A stretch of DNA of 64,000 bases from contig JACQZR010000003.1 of the NCBI GenBank assembly GCA_016213775.1, positions 1 to 64,000 on the forward strand. Reading direction: 5' to 3'. Position 1 is the first letter of the stretch; each line of letters begins with the position of its first letter. This document shows positions 44,490-53,760 of the stretch, in pieces. Origin of the DNA: Acidobacteriota bacterium (GTDB lineage Bacteria; Acidobacteriota; Terriglobia; Bryobacterales; Bryobacteraceae). Made by a program: the position numbers and the translations under genes. Below the pieces are notes generated by a model, which did no database searches, had not been told where the DNA came from, and was given only the letters and a program-made list of their open reading frames with translations.

Positions 44490-45589
44490 TGGTAGCGTGT
44501 GTTTCCGACGTTGCCCTGGGCTATGGAACGCCGCAACTCCCTCTGCTTGTTTCCTCGATATCGGAGCACTATGCCGCATCGAGCATAGTTCTCGAGCCGC
44601 TTCAAAAGGAATGCCCGCCTCTTCATTACAGATATCCGGGGTTCCGGATCACCACCATACCAACCTCGGAGCACCCCCATGGCGTAAAGGGGCGCAATGA
44701 GTATGTCTGGCGCTGCATCGAGTTCCTGAACAAGATCAGACCTGAGGTTCTGCTGTTAAGTTGCACGTATAGTCTGCCTGTTCTGTTCGGACTGAAGTGG
44801 CGCCCGCGGAAGGTGATCTATTTCGCTGTTGAATCCGTGTCGTTCTACGGCGAGTTCGATGTTCTAATGAACCGGCATGCGAGGGAACTGATTGACACCG
44901 TAATTTTCTGCGAGGAGAATCGCGCCAGCCAGGAAATAGAAGCGTTCGCCTTCCAGCGCAAACAAATCGCGGTGATGTATAACTGCAGTAATCGCTCCGG
45001 CATCTGGCCGCCGCCACTCCCACGAGACGATCGAAACGAACGGATCCTTTATGCCGGCCGGATTGGCCCCCCCACCTACTGTCACTATCTTGCCGACGAG
45101 AGGCTCGCCGGCCGGCCGATTGACCTGTTCGGCCCGATTATCCTTGGCGGAGAAGAGCAGACGGAGGCGTACCGCGCGCGCCTTCGGGGTAATGTCCGCC
45201 ACCACGGCTACCTTCCGGCCGAGGAGCTCGCCGTGGTACGGCGGAACTACATTTACAGCATCGTAATGTGGGACCCCTCGTGGCACCGGGCGCAACATTA
45301 CTACGCCGCGCCCAACAAGCTGTTTGAGGCCGTCGCTGACGGCGTTCCGCCCATCAGTGCGCCACATCCGCAGTGCGAATTGCTCATCCGCCGGTATGGA
45401 TGCGGCGTAGTGTTGCCCGATTGGAGTTTCTCGGGGTTCCAGGACTCCATTCGCCGCTCCCTGGAGTACTGGAAGAACGGGCGTTGGGATGCTATGCTCC
45501 ACGGGTGCAGAACGGCCGTGGAGCAGGAACTGAGCTGGGACACGCAGTTCGCGAAGTTACGTCCCTTTCTTGACTTGGCCGATCGCTGA
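44486..45589 (+). CDS. Glycosyltransferase family protein
   Basis: A 367-residue GT-B glycosyltransferase. Visible segments are VACVSDVALGYGTPQLPLL at the N-terminus, KVIYFAVESVSFYGEFD, DTVIFCEENRASQEIE, RILYAGRIGPPTYCHYL (start of the donor-binding domain), NVRHHGYLPAEELAVV and YAAPNKLFEAVADGVPPIS, which ends in the usual position of the E-x7-E donor motif. It is translationally coupled to the glycosyltransferase at 42453 and is likely in the same surface-glycan pathway. Its end faces the convergent WsfD-like gene across a terminator-like hairpin. Confidence 0.82.
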   Translation: MMVACVSDVALGYGTPQLPLLVSSISEHYAASSIVLEPLQKECPPLHYRYPGFRITTIPTSEHPHGVKGRNEYVWRCIEFLNKIRPEVLLLSCTYSLPVLFGLKWRPRKVIYFAVESVSFYGEFDVLMNRHARELIDTVIFCEENRASQEIEAFAFQRKQIAVMYNCSNRSGIWPPPLPRDDRNERILYAGRIGPPTYCHYLADERLAGRPIDLFGPIILGGEEQTEAYRARLRGNVRHHGYLPAEELAVVRRNYIYSIVMWDPSWHRAQHYYAAPNKLFEAVADGVPPISAPHPQCELLIRRYGCGVVLPDWSFSGFQDSIRRSLEYWKNGRWDAMLHGCRTAVEQELSWDTQFAKLRPFLDLADR

Positions 45590-45591
45590 CC

Positions 45592-45610
45592 GCCCCGGCG
45601 AACACGGGGC
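45592..45610. terminator. Bidirectional terminator-like hairpin
   Basis: GCCCCG, GCGAACA, CGGGGC lies exactly between the stops of the convergent glycosyltransferase and WsfD-like genes. No long T-run is present, so intrinsic termination would be weak. Confidence 0.45.
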
Positions 45611-45611
45611 T

Positions 45612-47171
45612 TCAGGCTCCTTCGGCTCGCCGCGTGACTCCCGGCCGCCTCAGAACAGCTAGCAGCAGGATTACGGCCGCGATCCAAAGGATGTCTAACA
45701 TCGCGTTGGCGAGGAACAGGTGGCGCGTGGTTTCTTCGACATCCGCCAGACTTCCCAGGAGGATTTCTCCGAAAGCGATGAGCCAGGTGCACGCCGCGCC
45801 ATAGGCTAGCCCGGTGGAGAGCCTGGATGCCACCCAACCAACCATCAGGCATGCAATTGGAACCACCAGATGCAGGATCCGTATGGAGGTGTGCATTGAC
45901 AGCAGTTTCACTTTCAGCGAGCTATAACTGCTGAAACTCCGCGCCTGCTGCAGCGGAGCACGCCCCTCCGTCTTTGCGAAATTGGCAAAACCGGCCGGCC
46001 GCTGCCGGGCCATTTGCGCCAGGCCTTCGCTGAACATCTCCCAAGCCACGGAGGGGTGGGCCACATAATAGCCGAGCAGTTTCATGTGCGTCGCCCGGGT
46101 GGCGAATGCAGCCGCGAACTCCGGACTTTGCAGACCGCTGTTCGCGCTGAATGCATTGGTGCCGGCCAGACTCGCCCATGCGGGGTCCAGCCCGAGTTCG
46201 CTCAGAACATCCCGGCCATTCCCGGAGTCGACAAGCCGGCCGAAGAGCACGTTGTAGACGGCGTACGACTTGTACTTTGCGGGAATCCAGAGCAGCATTC
46301 CCAGCGTGGCGCCAAGCATCGCGATCGCCACACCCGCGATCACGACGCGCCGAAGATTGCCGAATCGGGCCGCAATCTGGCCCCGGCAGAGCAGAACGAG
46401 GGTGGCGAGAATGATGCCCGAGAAGCTATGCTGCGCCTTGGCAACGATGAAGAGCAATAGAAAAGCTAATATGAGGACTCCATTCGTGGTTGGGTTTCCC
46501 GTGGCTTGCATGAAGCGGACAAAAAACGCCACCGACAAAACGAAGAACAGCAGAGCGGCCGTATCCGTATAGAAGGAATTGAAGTAGGAGACATACATCA
46601 CGTCCCCGGCGACGAGTAGCAGGATGGCACAAACCAGCCGGCGGCGCGCGCCCGGAAGCGCCAGCAGACATGGCCAAAGAGAATAAAGCGCGGCCAACAA
46701 CAGTAAAGCATGCGTACCGCCGATAAGCCGTATGTCGTAAGTTCCATCCTTTGAGAGAAGATGATTTACTAATATCGTTGGAGCTGCCAGCAGGATCTCC
46801 GACGTTGGCATGAACTGGGCGGTCGATGGCTTCGCCGTGAATCGCCACGTCTGCACAACGTAGCGGAAAAACCGATCGGGATTGGCGAAAAAGTCGTCCG
46901 GATCCGCGTGGTCCGACGGCCGCAGTTGAAAATGCTTCGTGACGTATTCAAAGTCCCCGTTATCCGCCATTCCGACAATGGGGGGAATAATCAATTGGTA
47001 GAAGAGGATGAACGCCGCTACTCCTACAAATACCGCCCTCTCCCTCTCCCTACCAAGTGACCCTCGCGGGTGCGCCTTCTCCAGGACGCGGCGCAACCCC
47101 CTTGGTTCCTTGCAGGCTCCATCGGCTTTGCCCGACTTATCGAATGAATCCTCTATCGGTGTGTTCTCCAA
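45612..47171 (-). CDS. Polytopic membrane protein, WsfD-like glycan hexosyltransferase
   Basis: A 519-residue inner-membrane protein with about 10-12 hydrophobic helices. After helix 1 (FVGVAAFILFYQLIIPPIV) comes GMADNGDFEYV, an acidic extracytoplasmic motif typical of WsfD-type glycan biosynthesis hexose transferases and of GT-C enzymes in general. A large loop around residues 300-400 includes YNVLFGRLVDSGNGRDVL. The start is TTG 47171, as there is no ATG before helix 1. It is the only minus-strand gene in the 42-53 kb block. A role in S-layer or surface-polysaccharide glycosylation is inferred from family and neighbours. Confidence 0.7.
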   Translation of the reverse strand: MENTPIEDSFDKSGKADGACKEPRGLRRVLEKAHPRGSLGRERERAVFVGVAAFILFYQLIIPPIVGMADNGDFEYVTKHFQLRPSDHADPDDFFANPDRFFRYVVQTWRFTAKPSTAQFMPTSEILLAAPTILVNHLLSKDGTYDIRLIGGTHALLLLAALYSLWPCLLALPGARRRLVCAILLLVAGDVMYVSYFNSFYTDTAALLFFVLSVAFFVRFMQATGNPTTNGVLILAFLLLFIVAKAQHSFSGIILATLVLLCRGQIAARFGNLRRVVIAGVAIAMLGATLGMLLWIPAKYKSYAVYNVLFGRLVDSGNGRDVLSELGLDPAWASLAGTNAFSANSGLQSPEFAAAFATRATHMKLLGYYVAHPSVAWEMFSEGLAQMARQRPAGFANFAKTEGRAPLQQARSFSSYSSLKVKLLSMHTSIRILHLVVPIACLMVGWVASRLSTGLAYGAACTWLIAFGEILLGSLADVEETTRHLFLANAMLDILWIAAVILLLAVLRRPGVTRRAEGA

Positions 47172-47240
47172 TTTTCACAACTCCGGGAGCAGATTGCAGG
47201 TCCATATTCCGCCCACGCACGCCGCCAGTTGGGCCCAACT

Positions 47241-47255
47241 TGTGATACTATCACA
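47241..47255. promoter_or_regulatory. Palindrome upstream of the beta-helix gene
   Basis: TGTGATACTATCACA is a perfect inverted repeat of seven bases about a single C. It lies 31 nt before ATG 47287, between divergent genes, and overlaps an extended -10-like TGTGATACT. It resembles a CRP/FNR-family half-site pair, but with a 5-bp instead of 6-bp spacer. Confidence 0.45.
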
Positions 47256-47286
47256 CCGTACCAGAGTTCGATTAGTAGGAGGCGCG

Positions 47287-48375
47287 ATGCATCAGCGGAA
47301 AGTTCATCGCCGGGGCATTCTACGTTCATTTGCCGCCGTAGGTGGTGTGCTCGCCTGGCCGCTGGCCGCGCAAACACCGACGTTTGAGCTCCGTGTCAGG
47401 GACGATTTTGGCGCGAAGGGAGATGGACTGACTGACGACACGGCCGCCATCCTCCAGGCCGGCCGGTCGGTCAGGGCTGGCGCACATCTCATATTCGGCC
47501 CGGGAACTTACCTCACCAGCCAGCCTATCGTCATTGGCGATGGCACACCGATGACAAACTCGACTCTAAACTACGTACGGATTTCCGGAGCCGGCGCGGG
47601 ATCCTTTGACGAAGAGCTAAGCGCTGTCGGCGGCAGCACTGTTATCCGTCGTATTCGAACGCTGGGCGGCCCTATGATACGGTTCAGCGGTCCCATGGCC
47701 GGTGTTCATGTTGAAGGGCTTTTCCTCGATTGCGACAGCTTGGCGGATGTTGGATTACATTTGCAGCATGTCAACAATAGCAGGGCGGTTGGGATCGATG
47801 TCAGGTACCCAAGGCAATTTGGGTTCGTCATGGAGTCCTCGTCTCGTGATCATCCTGGCATGGCGACCGGTTGTGCCGATAATACTCTTTCCCGTGTGCG
47901 CGCCAGTGTCAAAGCCGCTAATGCCTACGGATTTGCCGTCGGCGCCGATAATATCACTGGCCGCTTCGGGTGCTCGCGCAACAAGCTTGAGCAGGCATCG
48001 GTCTTGGGGGTGAATGCGGGCAACGGCTTCTTATTGAGGTATTGCGATTACATCACGTTTGATATGCCATCCACTATCCTCTGCGCACGATCATTTCACT
48101 GTTTAGGGGTCCGGCGCGAAGAGGGATCCTTCCAGACGATGTACCCGGCTGGCATTTTTCTCCGTAGCCCGGCATTCAATTCCATTCCCACATCCGAAAA
48201 CTGGGATCCGCGGCCCAATGCCGGTGTCCTTTTCCATGACTACCACCGCGAGTGGAACGGCGGTGATCCGAACAACGACAATAGCTACATTCCGCTCTTT
48301 CCTCGAATTAATGGGATGTCCGGCTGGGATTCTCTAGGAAACAGCTACAATGTCAAAGGAATCACTCCCCGTTAG
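47287..48375 (+). CDS. Right-handed beta-helix (pectate-lyase superfamily) exported protein
   Basis: A 362-residue exported protein. ATG 47287 follows AGGAGG by four bases and gives a Tat-like signal (HRRGILRSFAAVGGVLAWPLAA). The mature N-terminus, VRDDFGAKGDGLTDDTAAILQA, is the characteristic start of Pectate_lyase_3/GH28-type beta-helix proteins. Repeating coils follow (IRFSGPMAGVHVEGLFLDC, VGLHLQHVNNSRAVGIDV, GFAVGADNITGRFG). It may cleave or bind the polysaccharide made by neighbouring genes; no catalytic residues can be assigned by eye. It overlaps the start of the giant SBBP gene by 26 nt. Confidence 0.82.
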   Translation: MHQRKVHRRGILRSFAAVGGVLAWPLAAQTPTFELRVRDDFGAKGDGLTDDTAAILQAGRSVRAGAHLIFGPGTYLTSQPIVIGDGTPMTNSTLNYVRISGAGAGSFDEELSAVGGSTVIRRIRTLGGPMIRFSGPMAGVHVEGLFLDCDSLADVGLHLQHVNNSRAVGIDVRYPRQFGFVMESSSRDHPGMATGCADNTLSRVRASVKAANAYGFAVGADNITGRFGCSRNKLEQASVLGVNAGNGFLLRYCDYITFDMPSTILCARSFHCLGVRREEGSFQTMYPAGIFLRSPAFNSIPTSENWDPRPNAGVLFHDYHREWNGGDPNNDNSYIPLFPRINGMSGWDSLGNSYNVKGITPR

Positions 48376-51300
48376 GCGCAGCCCGGCTATCGGCTGGTTA
48401 GGAATCCACTTGATTCGGCTGGGTTCCGTGCTTGCGTCTTGCGCCGCCGCATTCCCACAGGGGCCTATTATGGCGGCCCGGCAGGAGATGCAACCTTATT
48501 TTGAAGAGAACATCGGACAGGCGCGGGCGGACATCGACTACTATCTCAGGAGTCCCGGAACATACGTTGCCCTGTCTGGAAAGAATCGCTCGCTGGAGTT
48601 TGTCGGCATACCTGGGACGGTGAGTCCGGTAACTTTGCGTTTCCAGGGTCAATCCTCGCCAGTGACCTTGCGGGGGGAAGGGGAACAGGCAGGCCGAAGC
48701 AGTTATTTCCTCGGAAGCGACTCGAGAAGGTGGCGCAGCGGAGTACGGCATTACCGGCAGGTGGTTTGGGACGGACTAGGGGAACAGGTTGGAGTCATCC
48801 TGGAGGCTCGCGGTGGAAGCATTTCTCTCCAGGTGCACTCTAAGTCCACGGGGGCAGCCGCGGGCTTCGGCTGGTGCTACGAGGGAGTTGACCGTCTCAC
48901 CCTGGATGCAGGCGGCAACCTGCTGCTCTCCGGCGAGCAGTGGTCTTTCCGGCAAGGTGTCCCAGTAGCTTCCCAGCCGGATGGAAAGGGCGGCCGCAAT
49001 CGTATTGCAGCCTCCTACCGGATCCGCTCGAAGCAGTGTGTCGAACTCAGCGTTGGCGGCAGATTGCAGCGCGAAATTAGTGCTGGAATGAGCATCGGCT
49101 ACGCGAACAGTTTTGGCGGCAGCGGATTGGAGAGCCTCAGCAGAATTGCCGTGAACGAAGCCGGGGAGACGTTGATCCTCGGCAGTTCGACAAGCCGCGA
49201 TTTCCCCACTGGCAGTGCTGTTCAGTCCTTGTTTGGAGGTGGGGGCACGGACGTTGTGCTCGCCAAGCTGAATCGCGCGGGAAACGAATTGCTCTTTGCT
49301 ACTTACATCGGCGGGAATGGCGATGATACCGGCACGGCAATTGCAATCCAAAGCGATGGCGGAGTCATCGTGGCCGGAGGGACGCGAAGTACGGACTTTC
49401 CTGTTCGGAATCCCATGCAAGCCCGATATGGCGGCCTTGCGGACGCGTTTCTCCTGAAGCTCAACTCGTCCGGTTCCGCCTTGAGCTTTTCCACTTACTT
49501 TGGCGGTGCAGCCGATGAGACCATCGCCGGCCTTGCCGTCGACCGGGAAGATATCATCTACGCCACCGGCTGGACCAACAACCCTCAGTTGCCGACCGTC
49601 TCGGCCGTTCAGGCCTCGAAAGGCGCTGGTATCGACGCTTTTGTCCTTTCACTCGACGCCGCAGCCTCCAGGCTGCAATGGGGAACCTTTCTCGGCGGTG
49701 ACGGTGCGGATTCGGCAAGCGATATCGCCGTTGATGAGACTGGCGCAGTCTACGTGGCGGGCTCAACCACCAGTGGCAATTTCCCGGTTCGGGGTGGCCC
49801 GCAACGTGTCCTTCGTGGGGTGCGTGACGCATTTGTGACAAAATTTGCTCGCGGCGGTCGGAGTTTGGTCTACTCAACGTACCTCGGAGGCGGGGGAGTA
49901 GAGGACGGAAACGCATTGGCGATTGATAGTGCCGGGGCTGCTTATGTGGTTGGAAACTCAACCAGTATCGATTTTCCGGTCACTCTGCAACAGGTTGGTC
50001 CCGTAAGCGGCACGTCGGATGCTTTCCTCGCCAAACTCTCCCCGGATGGGTCGAGTACGCTGTTCAGCAGGCTGTTGGGGGGCTCCTCGGCCGATGGTGG
50101 GCAGGCAGTGGCTGTGTCCCCGGCCGGAGAGGTATATCTGACCGGCTTCACAGACAGCGCGGATCTGAGGGCCACGGAGGACGCTCCTCAAATCCGGTAT
50201 GCAGGCAACCGCGATGGTTACGCAGTGAAACTGTCAGCCGACGGAAGCCGTATCCTGTTTTCAACCTACATCGGAGGAACGGGATTCGACGGCGGAACGG
50301 CCCTCGCACTGGATAGCGGCGGAACGTTCATTGTTGGCGGCGTCACCAGCAGCGATGACCTCCTAACGAGAAGAACAGGTGCGCCCATTAGTCAAAGAAG
50401 GCAGTTTCTAATCCGGTTCGACGACAATGAACAATCCGCGGGAAGCCTGGTCGTCAGCCCAACGAGCCTTTCCTTCTCAACCACCTCGGTCCCGCAAACG
50501 CGCACTGTCAATGTAAACAGCAACGGTGGACGCCTGAATTTCTCCGTGTCGGCGGCTGGTGGGAATTGGCTCAACGCCACGCCCACGGAGGGGATAACTC
50601 CCGCTACGATTGCCGTTACCGCGAACCCGGAGGGTCTGCCGCCCGCCACTTATGAAGGGACGATCCTGGTAAGCGCGGCGGGAGCGCCCAACAGTCCGCA
50701 GCGAGTACCGGTTTCGATGGTGGTGAGCGCCGTTACCCGATCCGGCATATCTCTAAGTCCGGCATTCATCAACTTCAGGCAGGAAATTGCCGGAGAGGCG
50801 CCGCCGCCGGCTCCTGTTTCCATCGCCAGTACGGGCTCCACCATAGACTTTCAACTGACAGTAAGTACCCTCGACGGGGGTAGCTGGCTGAAAGCGTCCA
50901 CCAATGGAGGCGCGACCCCGGCCCTTATTGACATCTCGGCGAATGCCGCCGGTCTGACTGCCGGCGTATACTCGGGCCGGCTAAGCGTAAGCTCGAACGA
51001 CGCGGCCAACAGTCCGCAGTCGATTCCCGTCGCTTTCACTGTCACCGCGGGCGGCTCAAGCCTTATTGTCTCGCCTCAAAACGGGTTGGAATTCCGATAC
51101 CAGATTGATGGTCCAAGGCCGACGGCTCAAAGTCTCTTTGTGGCCAGTTCGGGTGCGCCAATTCAGTTTCTGGCAACCGCGTCGAACAGCGGACTCGAGC
51201 GGTGGCTCTCCGTTCAACCGAGGCAGGGTGCCACTAACGCGGTGCTCGCGGTGACGGTCGACCCTTCCAGTCTCAGGGCGGGCACATATGAGGGCGCAAT

Positions 51301-53188
51301 CACCATTACAGGCTCGGGCCAGACCGTAACAACTCCGGTTCGCCTGACGGTAAGCCCCCGCATTCGTTCCATCCTGCAGACCGACACCGCCCAACTTACG
51401 TGGGCAACCCCTATAGGTGTCAGGCCGACGCCCTCTCAGGTACGTATTAGTAACCCCGGAACAGACCTCGTGACATTCGATGTTCAGATCTCGACACAGG
51501 ATGGTGGCAAGTGGCTTAGTGTGTCCAAGCAACGAGGGGGAGCAGATTGGCTGGACTCCGCCACTCTGGTCGTGAATGCCGATCCCGCCGGGCTGGTTCC
51601 CGGGGTATACAGCGGCAATGTAGTCATCCAGTCTCAGCAACAGGATCCTATCGTCATACCTGCCGCGCTGGCGGTCAGTGCCGGAAAGAAACTCGTGTTG
51701 TCGCAAACCAGCTTGAGTTTTACCGCGGCCTCTGGTAGCCCGGGGATTCCCCAGGATGTTAGTGTTCTTTCCCTTGGCGGGGCGATTGGTTGGACGGCCC
51801 AGGTGGTTGCGGGCGCCAGTTGGTTGAGCATCGCGCAAGCCAGCGGGATGGTCCCCAGCGGCGGCCTGAACCGGGTGCCCGTGAACGTGAGCGCCGCTGG
51901 TTTCGCACCTGGAGAGTATCACGGGGAGATCGATTTTGACTCCCCCGACGTTGACAATCGCCCCGAGAAGGTAACGGTTGTTTTGGTGGTCCGGCCACCT
52001 GGCACTTTGCCTCCGGCGCCCATTCCGGCAGGAGTCGCATTCGCGGCAACCGTGGGAACCGCTCCAGCCCCACGAGACGTCACCATCCTCTACGGCGGAG
52101 CAGTGAACAACGCCAGATGGACCGCGACCGTGGTACTCGACCCCGAAAGCGCCCCCAATACCCCAACATGGCTGCGAGTGGACAGGGACAGTGGCACGTT
52201 CGCGGGTATCCCGCCCGTCGCGAACCTCACGCTAAGGGCATCGGCCAGCGGTCTAACACCGGGGGTTCCCTATCGGGCAACGGTGCACGTCACAATATCG
52301 GGGAACTTGTCCACTGCGATTCCAGTCCTGCTTGTCGTGTCGGCAGGGGCCGGCGCCAGTCAGAACAGAATCGCTGCCCGGAGCGCCGGATGCGCCCCCA
52401 GCACCTACTTCCCGGTGTTCACTACACTGGACCAGAACTTCGTTACCTCGAATGGCCGCGCTTCCACGACAGAACTGGTGATCCTCGACGACTGCGGAAA
52501 TGCCGCGAGCCCGATGTCAGTGGGCGCCCAACTGACCAGCGGAGACCGGCCATTTGACCTTATCGCACTCAATGAAGGAAGTTGGCGCGCTACTTGGGTA
52601 CCACGCCGGGCGCCGGGCAGCGTGACAATGAACGTAGTGGCCAGCGATGGCGCTTCACTCGAGGGCTCGGCTCCCCCCATCACCGGAATAGTCACAGGCT
52701 CTATTCAAGGGCCTGTGCTCGACAGCGCGAGACCATTCCTCACTCCTGCCGGTCATCCTCAAGTGGCGATTGCGCCAGGCAGCCTATTCCTCATTCAAGG
52801 AAGTAACCTCACATCGAGTACCGGCCCAACCAGGGTCACACTGGGAACAACGGAACTTGTCGTATCGAGTGCCTCTTCCAGTGCAATTGTGGTGACCGTT
52901 CCCAACGGTCTGCCTATCAACCGAAGTCTCTCCTTGGTGGTACAAGCAGGTGATTTCTTTGCCGCACCGGAGTCGGTGCTGGTAGCGACGACATGGCCCG
53001 TCGCCTTAAGCGTACTCCTGGAACACGATGGCAGCGCGGTTATCGAATGCTCAGGAGGCGCAAATCTCCAAAAGGACCAACTCATCCACGGCGTGTTCGG
53101 CTCAGTGGCTGTTGAGTCCGTGGAGATTTTGAGCCAAGGCGTTCAACGAGTGCGGGGACGGGTTGTGCCGCCGCGTTCCAACCCTTAG
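48350..53188 (+). CDS. Giant secreted SBBP-repeat / BACON-like protein with TIGR03437-like C-terminus
   Basis: A 1612-residue surface or secreted protein. A signal peptide (about 14-40) is followed by a DUF7948-type N-terminal domain (about 45-230, EENIGQARADIDYYLRSPG). Seven SBBP propeller repeats follow (about 255-690), each with GG..D....IA.D..G..Y..G.T.S.DFP. Next come six BACON-like immunoglobulin repeats (about 700-1335), with S.....W.......G.TP..I.......GL..G.Y.G...V, and near the C-terminus a TIGR03437-like domain (about 1460-1555, IAPGSLFLIQGSNLTSSTGP). SBBP/BACON combinations are typical of large surface proteins in Acidobacteria and probably bind glycans or other cells. The gene is translationally coupled to the beta-helix gene, so the two likely work together. 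Confidence 0.92.
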   Translation: MSKESLPVRRSPAIGWLGIHLIRLGSVLASCAAAFPQGPIMAARQEMQPYFEENIGQARADIDYYLRSPGTYVALSGKNRSLEFVGIPGTVSPVTLRFQGQSSPVTLRGEGEQAGRSSYFLGSDSRRWRSGVRHYRQVVWDGLGEQVGVILEARGGSISLQVHSKSTGAAAGFGWCYEGVDRLTLDAGGNLLLSGEQWSFRQGVPVASQPDGKGGRNRIAASYRIRSKQCVELSVGGRLQREISAGMSIGYANSFGGSGLESLSRIAVNEAGETLILGSSTSRDFPTGSAVQSLFGGGGTDVVLAKLNRAGNELLFATYIGGNGDDTGTAIAIQSDGGVIVAGGTRSTDFPVRNPMQARYGGLADAFLLKLNSSGSALSFSTYFGGAADETIAGLAVDREDIIYATGWTNNPQLPTVSAVQASKGAGIDAFVLSLDAAASRLQWGTFLGGDGADSASDIAVDETGAVYVAGSTTSGNFPVRGGPQRVLRGVRDAFVTKFARGGRSLVYSTYLGGGGVEDGNALAIDSAGAAYVVGNSTSIDFPVTLQQVGPVSGTSDAFLAKLSPDGSSTLFSRLLGGSSADGGQAVAVSPAGEVYLTGFTDSADLRATEDAPQIRYAGNRDGYAVKLSADGSRILFSTYIGGTGFDGGTALALDSGGTFIVGGVTSSDDLLTRRTGAPISQRRQFLIRFDDNEQSAGSLVVSPTSLSFSTTSVPQTRTVNVNSNGGRLNFSVSAAGGNWLNATPTEGITPATIAVTANPEGLPPATYEGTILVSAAGAPNSPQRVPVSMVVSAVTRSGISLSPAFINFRQEIAGEAPPPAPVSIASTGSTIDFQLTVSTLDGGSWLKASTNGGATPALIDISANAAGLTAGVYSGRLSVSSNDAANSPQSIPVAFTVTAGGSSLIVSPQNGLEFRYQIDGPRPTAQSLFVASSGAPIQFLATASNSGLERWLSVQPRQGATNAVLAVTVDPSSLRAGTYEGAITITGSGQTVTTPVRLTVSPRIRSILQTDTAQLTWATPIGVRPTPSQVRISNPGTDLVTFDVQISTQDGGKWLSVSKQRGGADWLDSATLVVNADPAGLVPGVYSGNVVIQSQQQDPIVIPAALAVSAGKKLVLSQTSLSFTAASGSPGIPQDVSVLSLGGAIGWTAQVVAGASWLSIAQASGMVPSGGLNRVPVNVSAAGFAPGEYHGEIDFDSPDVDNRPEKVTVVLVVRPPGTLPPAPIPAGVAFAATVGTAPAPRDVTILYGGAVNNARWTATVVLDPESAPNTPTWLRVDRDSGTFAGIPPVANLTLRASASGLTPGVPYRATVHVTISGNLSTAIPVLLVVSAGAGASQNRIAARSAGCAPSTYFPVFTTLDQNFVTSNGRASTTELVILDDCGNAASPMSVGAQLTSGDRPFDLIALNEGSWRATWVPRRAPGSVTMNVVASDGASLEGSAPPITGIVTGSIQGPVLDSARPFLTPAGHPQVAIAPGSLFLIQGSNLTSSTGPTRVTLGTTELVVSSASSSAIVVTVPNGLPINRSLSLVVQAGDFFAAPESVLVATTWPVALSVLLEHDGSAVIECSGGANLQKDQLIHGVFGSVAVESVEILSQGVQRVRGRVVPPRSNP

Positions 53189-53546
53189 ACAGTAAGGCCC
53201 ACTGAAGAACGAAGTCGCCACCGGGCTCGACGGTCGTGCGGGGTACTCAGTGCCGTCGTGTTCGTGCGCGCCGCAGAAGAGGATCTCACGTTTCGTGTCG
53301 CAAAACTGCCGCTGTCCACGATTGGGAGTTTCTGGCAGATAGACGGAGTTTTTGGGAAGGCCTTCGTAGACCTCCGTCGCGCAGCCGTAGATATTGCGGG
53401 AAGGAGTCTACAGGTGAGGCAGGAGTTTGCTCTTGCTGCCTGCCCGGGCTGCCGTCACGGGCAGCCCGGGACCATTTGGATGCGCAGTTGGACACATCGA
53501 TCCACAAGGCTGCTGCTCATGCCCCTAAGAATCCTGCCTGCGCCCG
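53189..53546. other. Region between the SBBP gene and the second repeat copy; no credible gene
   Basis: Open frames here show no recognisable domain. A strong hairpin, CCCGGGCTGCC (53443-53453) pairing with GGCAGCCCGGG (53460-53470), lies about 75 bp before the repeat copy and could terminate the SBBP transcript. This is the right-hand junction of the 11.4-kb block. Confidence 0.5.
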
Positions 53547-53760
53547 CTGCCGTGGAACCATCGGCCGTCACAGCCGCGACGCAGGTCTGCTGGCGGTACC
53601 CGCCGTCGATGACTTCCGCAAGCTCGATCTTCCCATCGCGTACGAGCCTTGGCCGACTGCCGTCCCATGGAATTCGTCTCTCGCCCTGGGCATCTACCGC
53701 GCGGAACGCAGCATGCTCGTGGTGCCCGACCTGGACGCAATCCTCAGTTTCCAGTCTTAG
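53547..53760 (+). pseudogene. Truncated CheW 3' end: 208-bp direct repeat, copy 2
   Basis: Positions 53547-53754 repeat 41924-42131 at about 98% identity. The copy keeps the CheW frame from CRGTIGRHSRDAG to LDAILSFQS and a stop at 53758-53760, but lacks the first 270 or so residues, start codon and promoter, so it cannot make a CheW protein. All four base differences from copy 1 are silent, so both copies descend from functional CheW genes. The natural-looking stop suggests this is the original 3' end of the gene, separated from its 5' part by the inserted block. Confidence 0.85.

Noticed and set aside
42132-53546. Transposon or prophage carrying the glycan block
   Set aside because: No transposase, integrase, recombinase or terminal inverted repeats were seen; only the 208-bp direct repeat marks the ends.
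53236-53560. Open frames leading into the second CheW copy that could extend it to a full gene
   Set aside because: The upstream residues show no CheW-like pattern in any frame and no second homologous stretch to the first gene.
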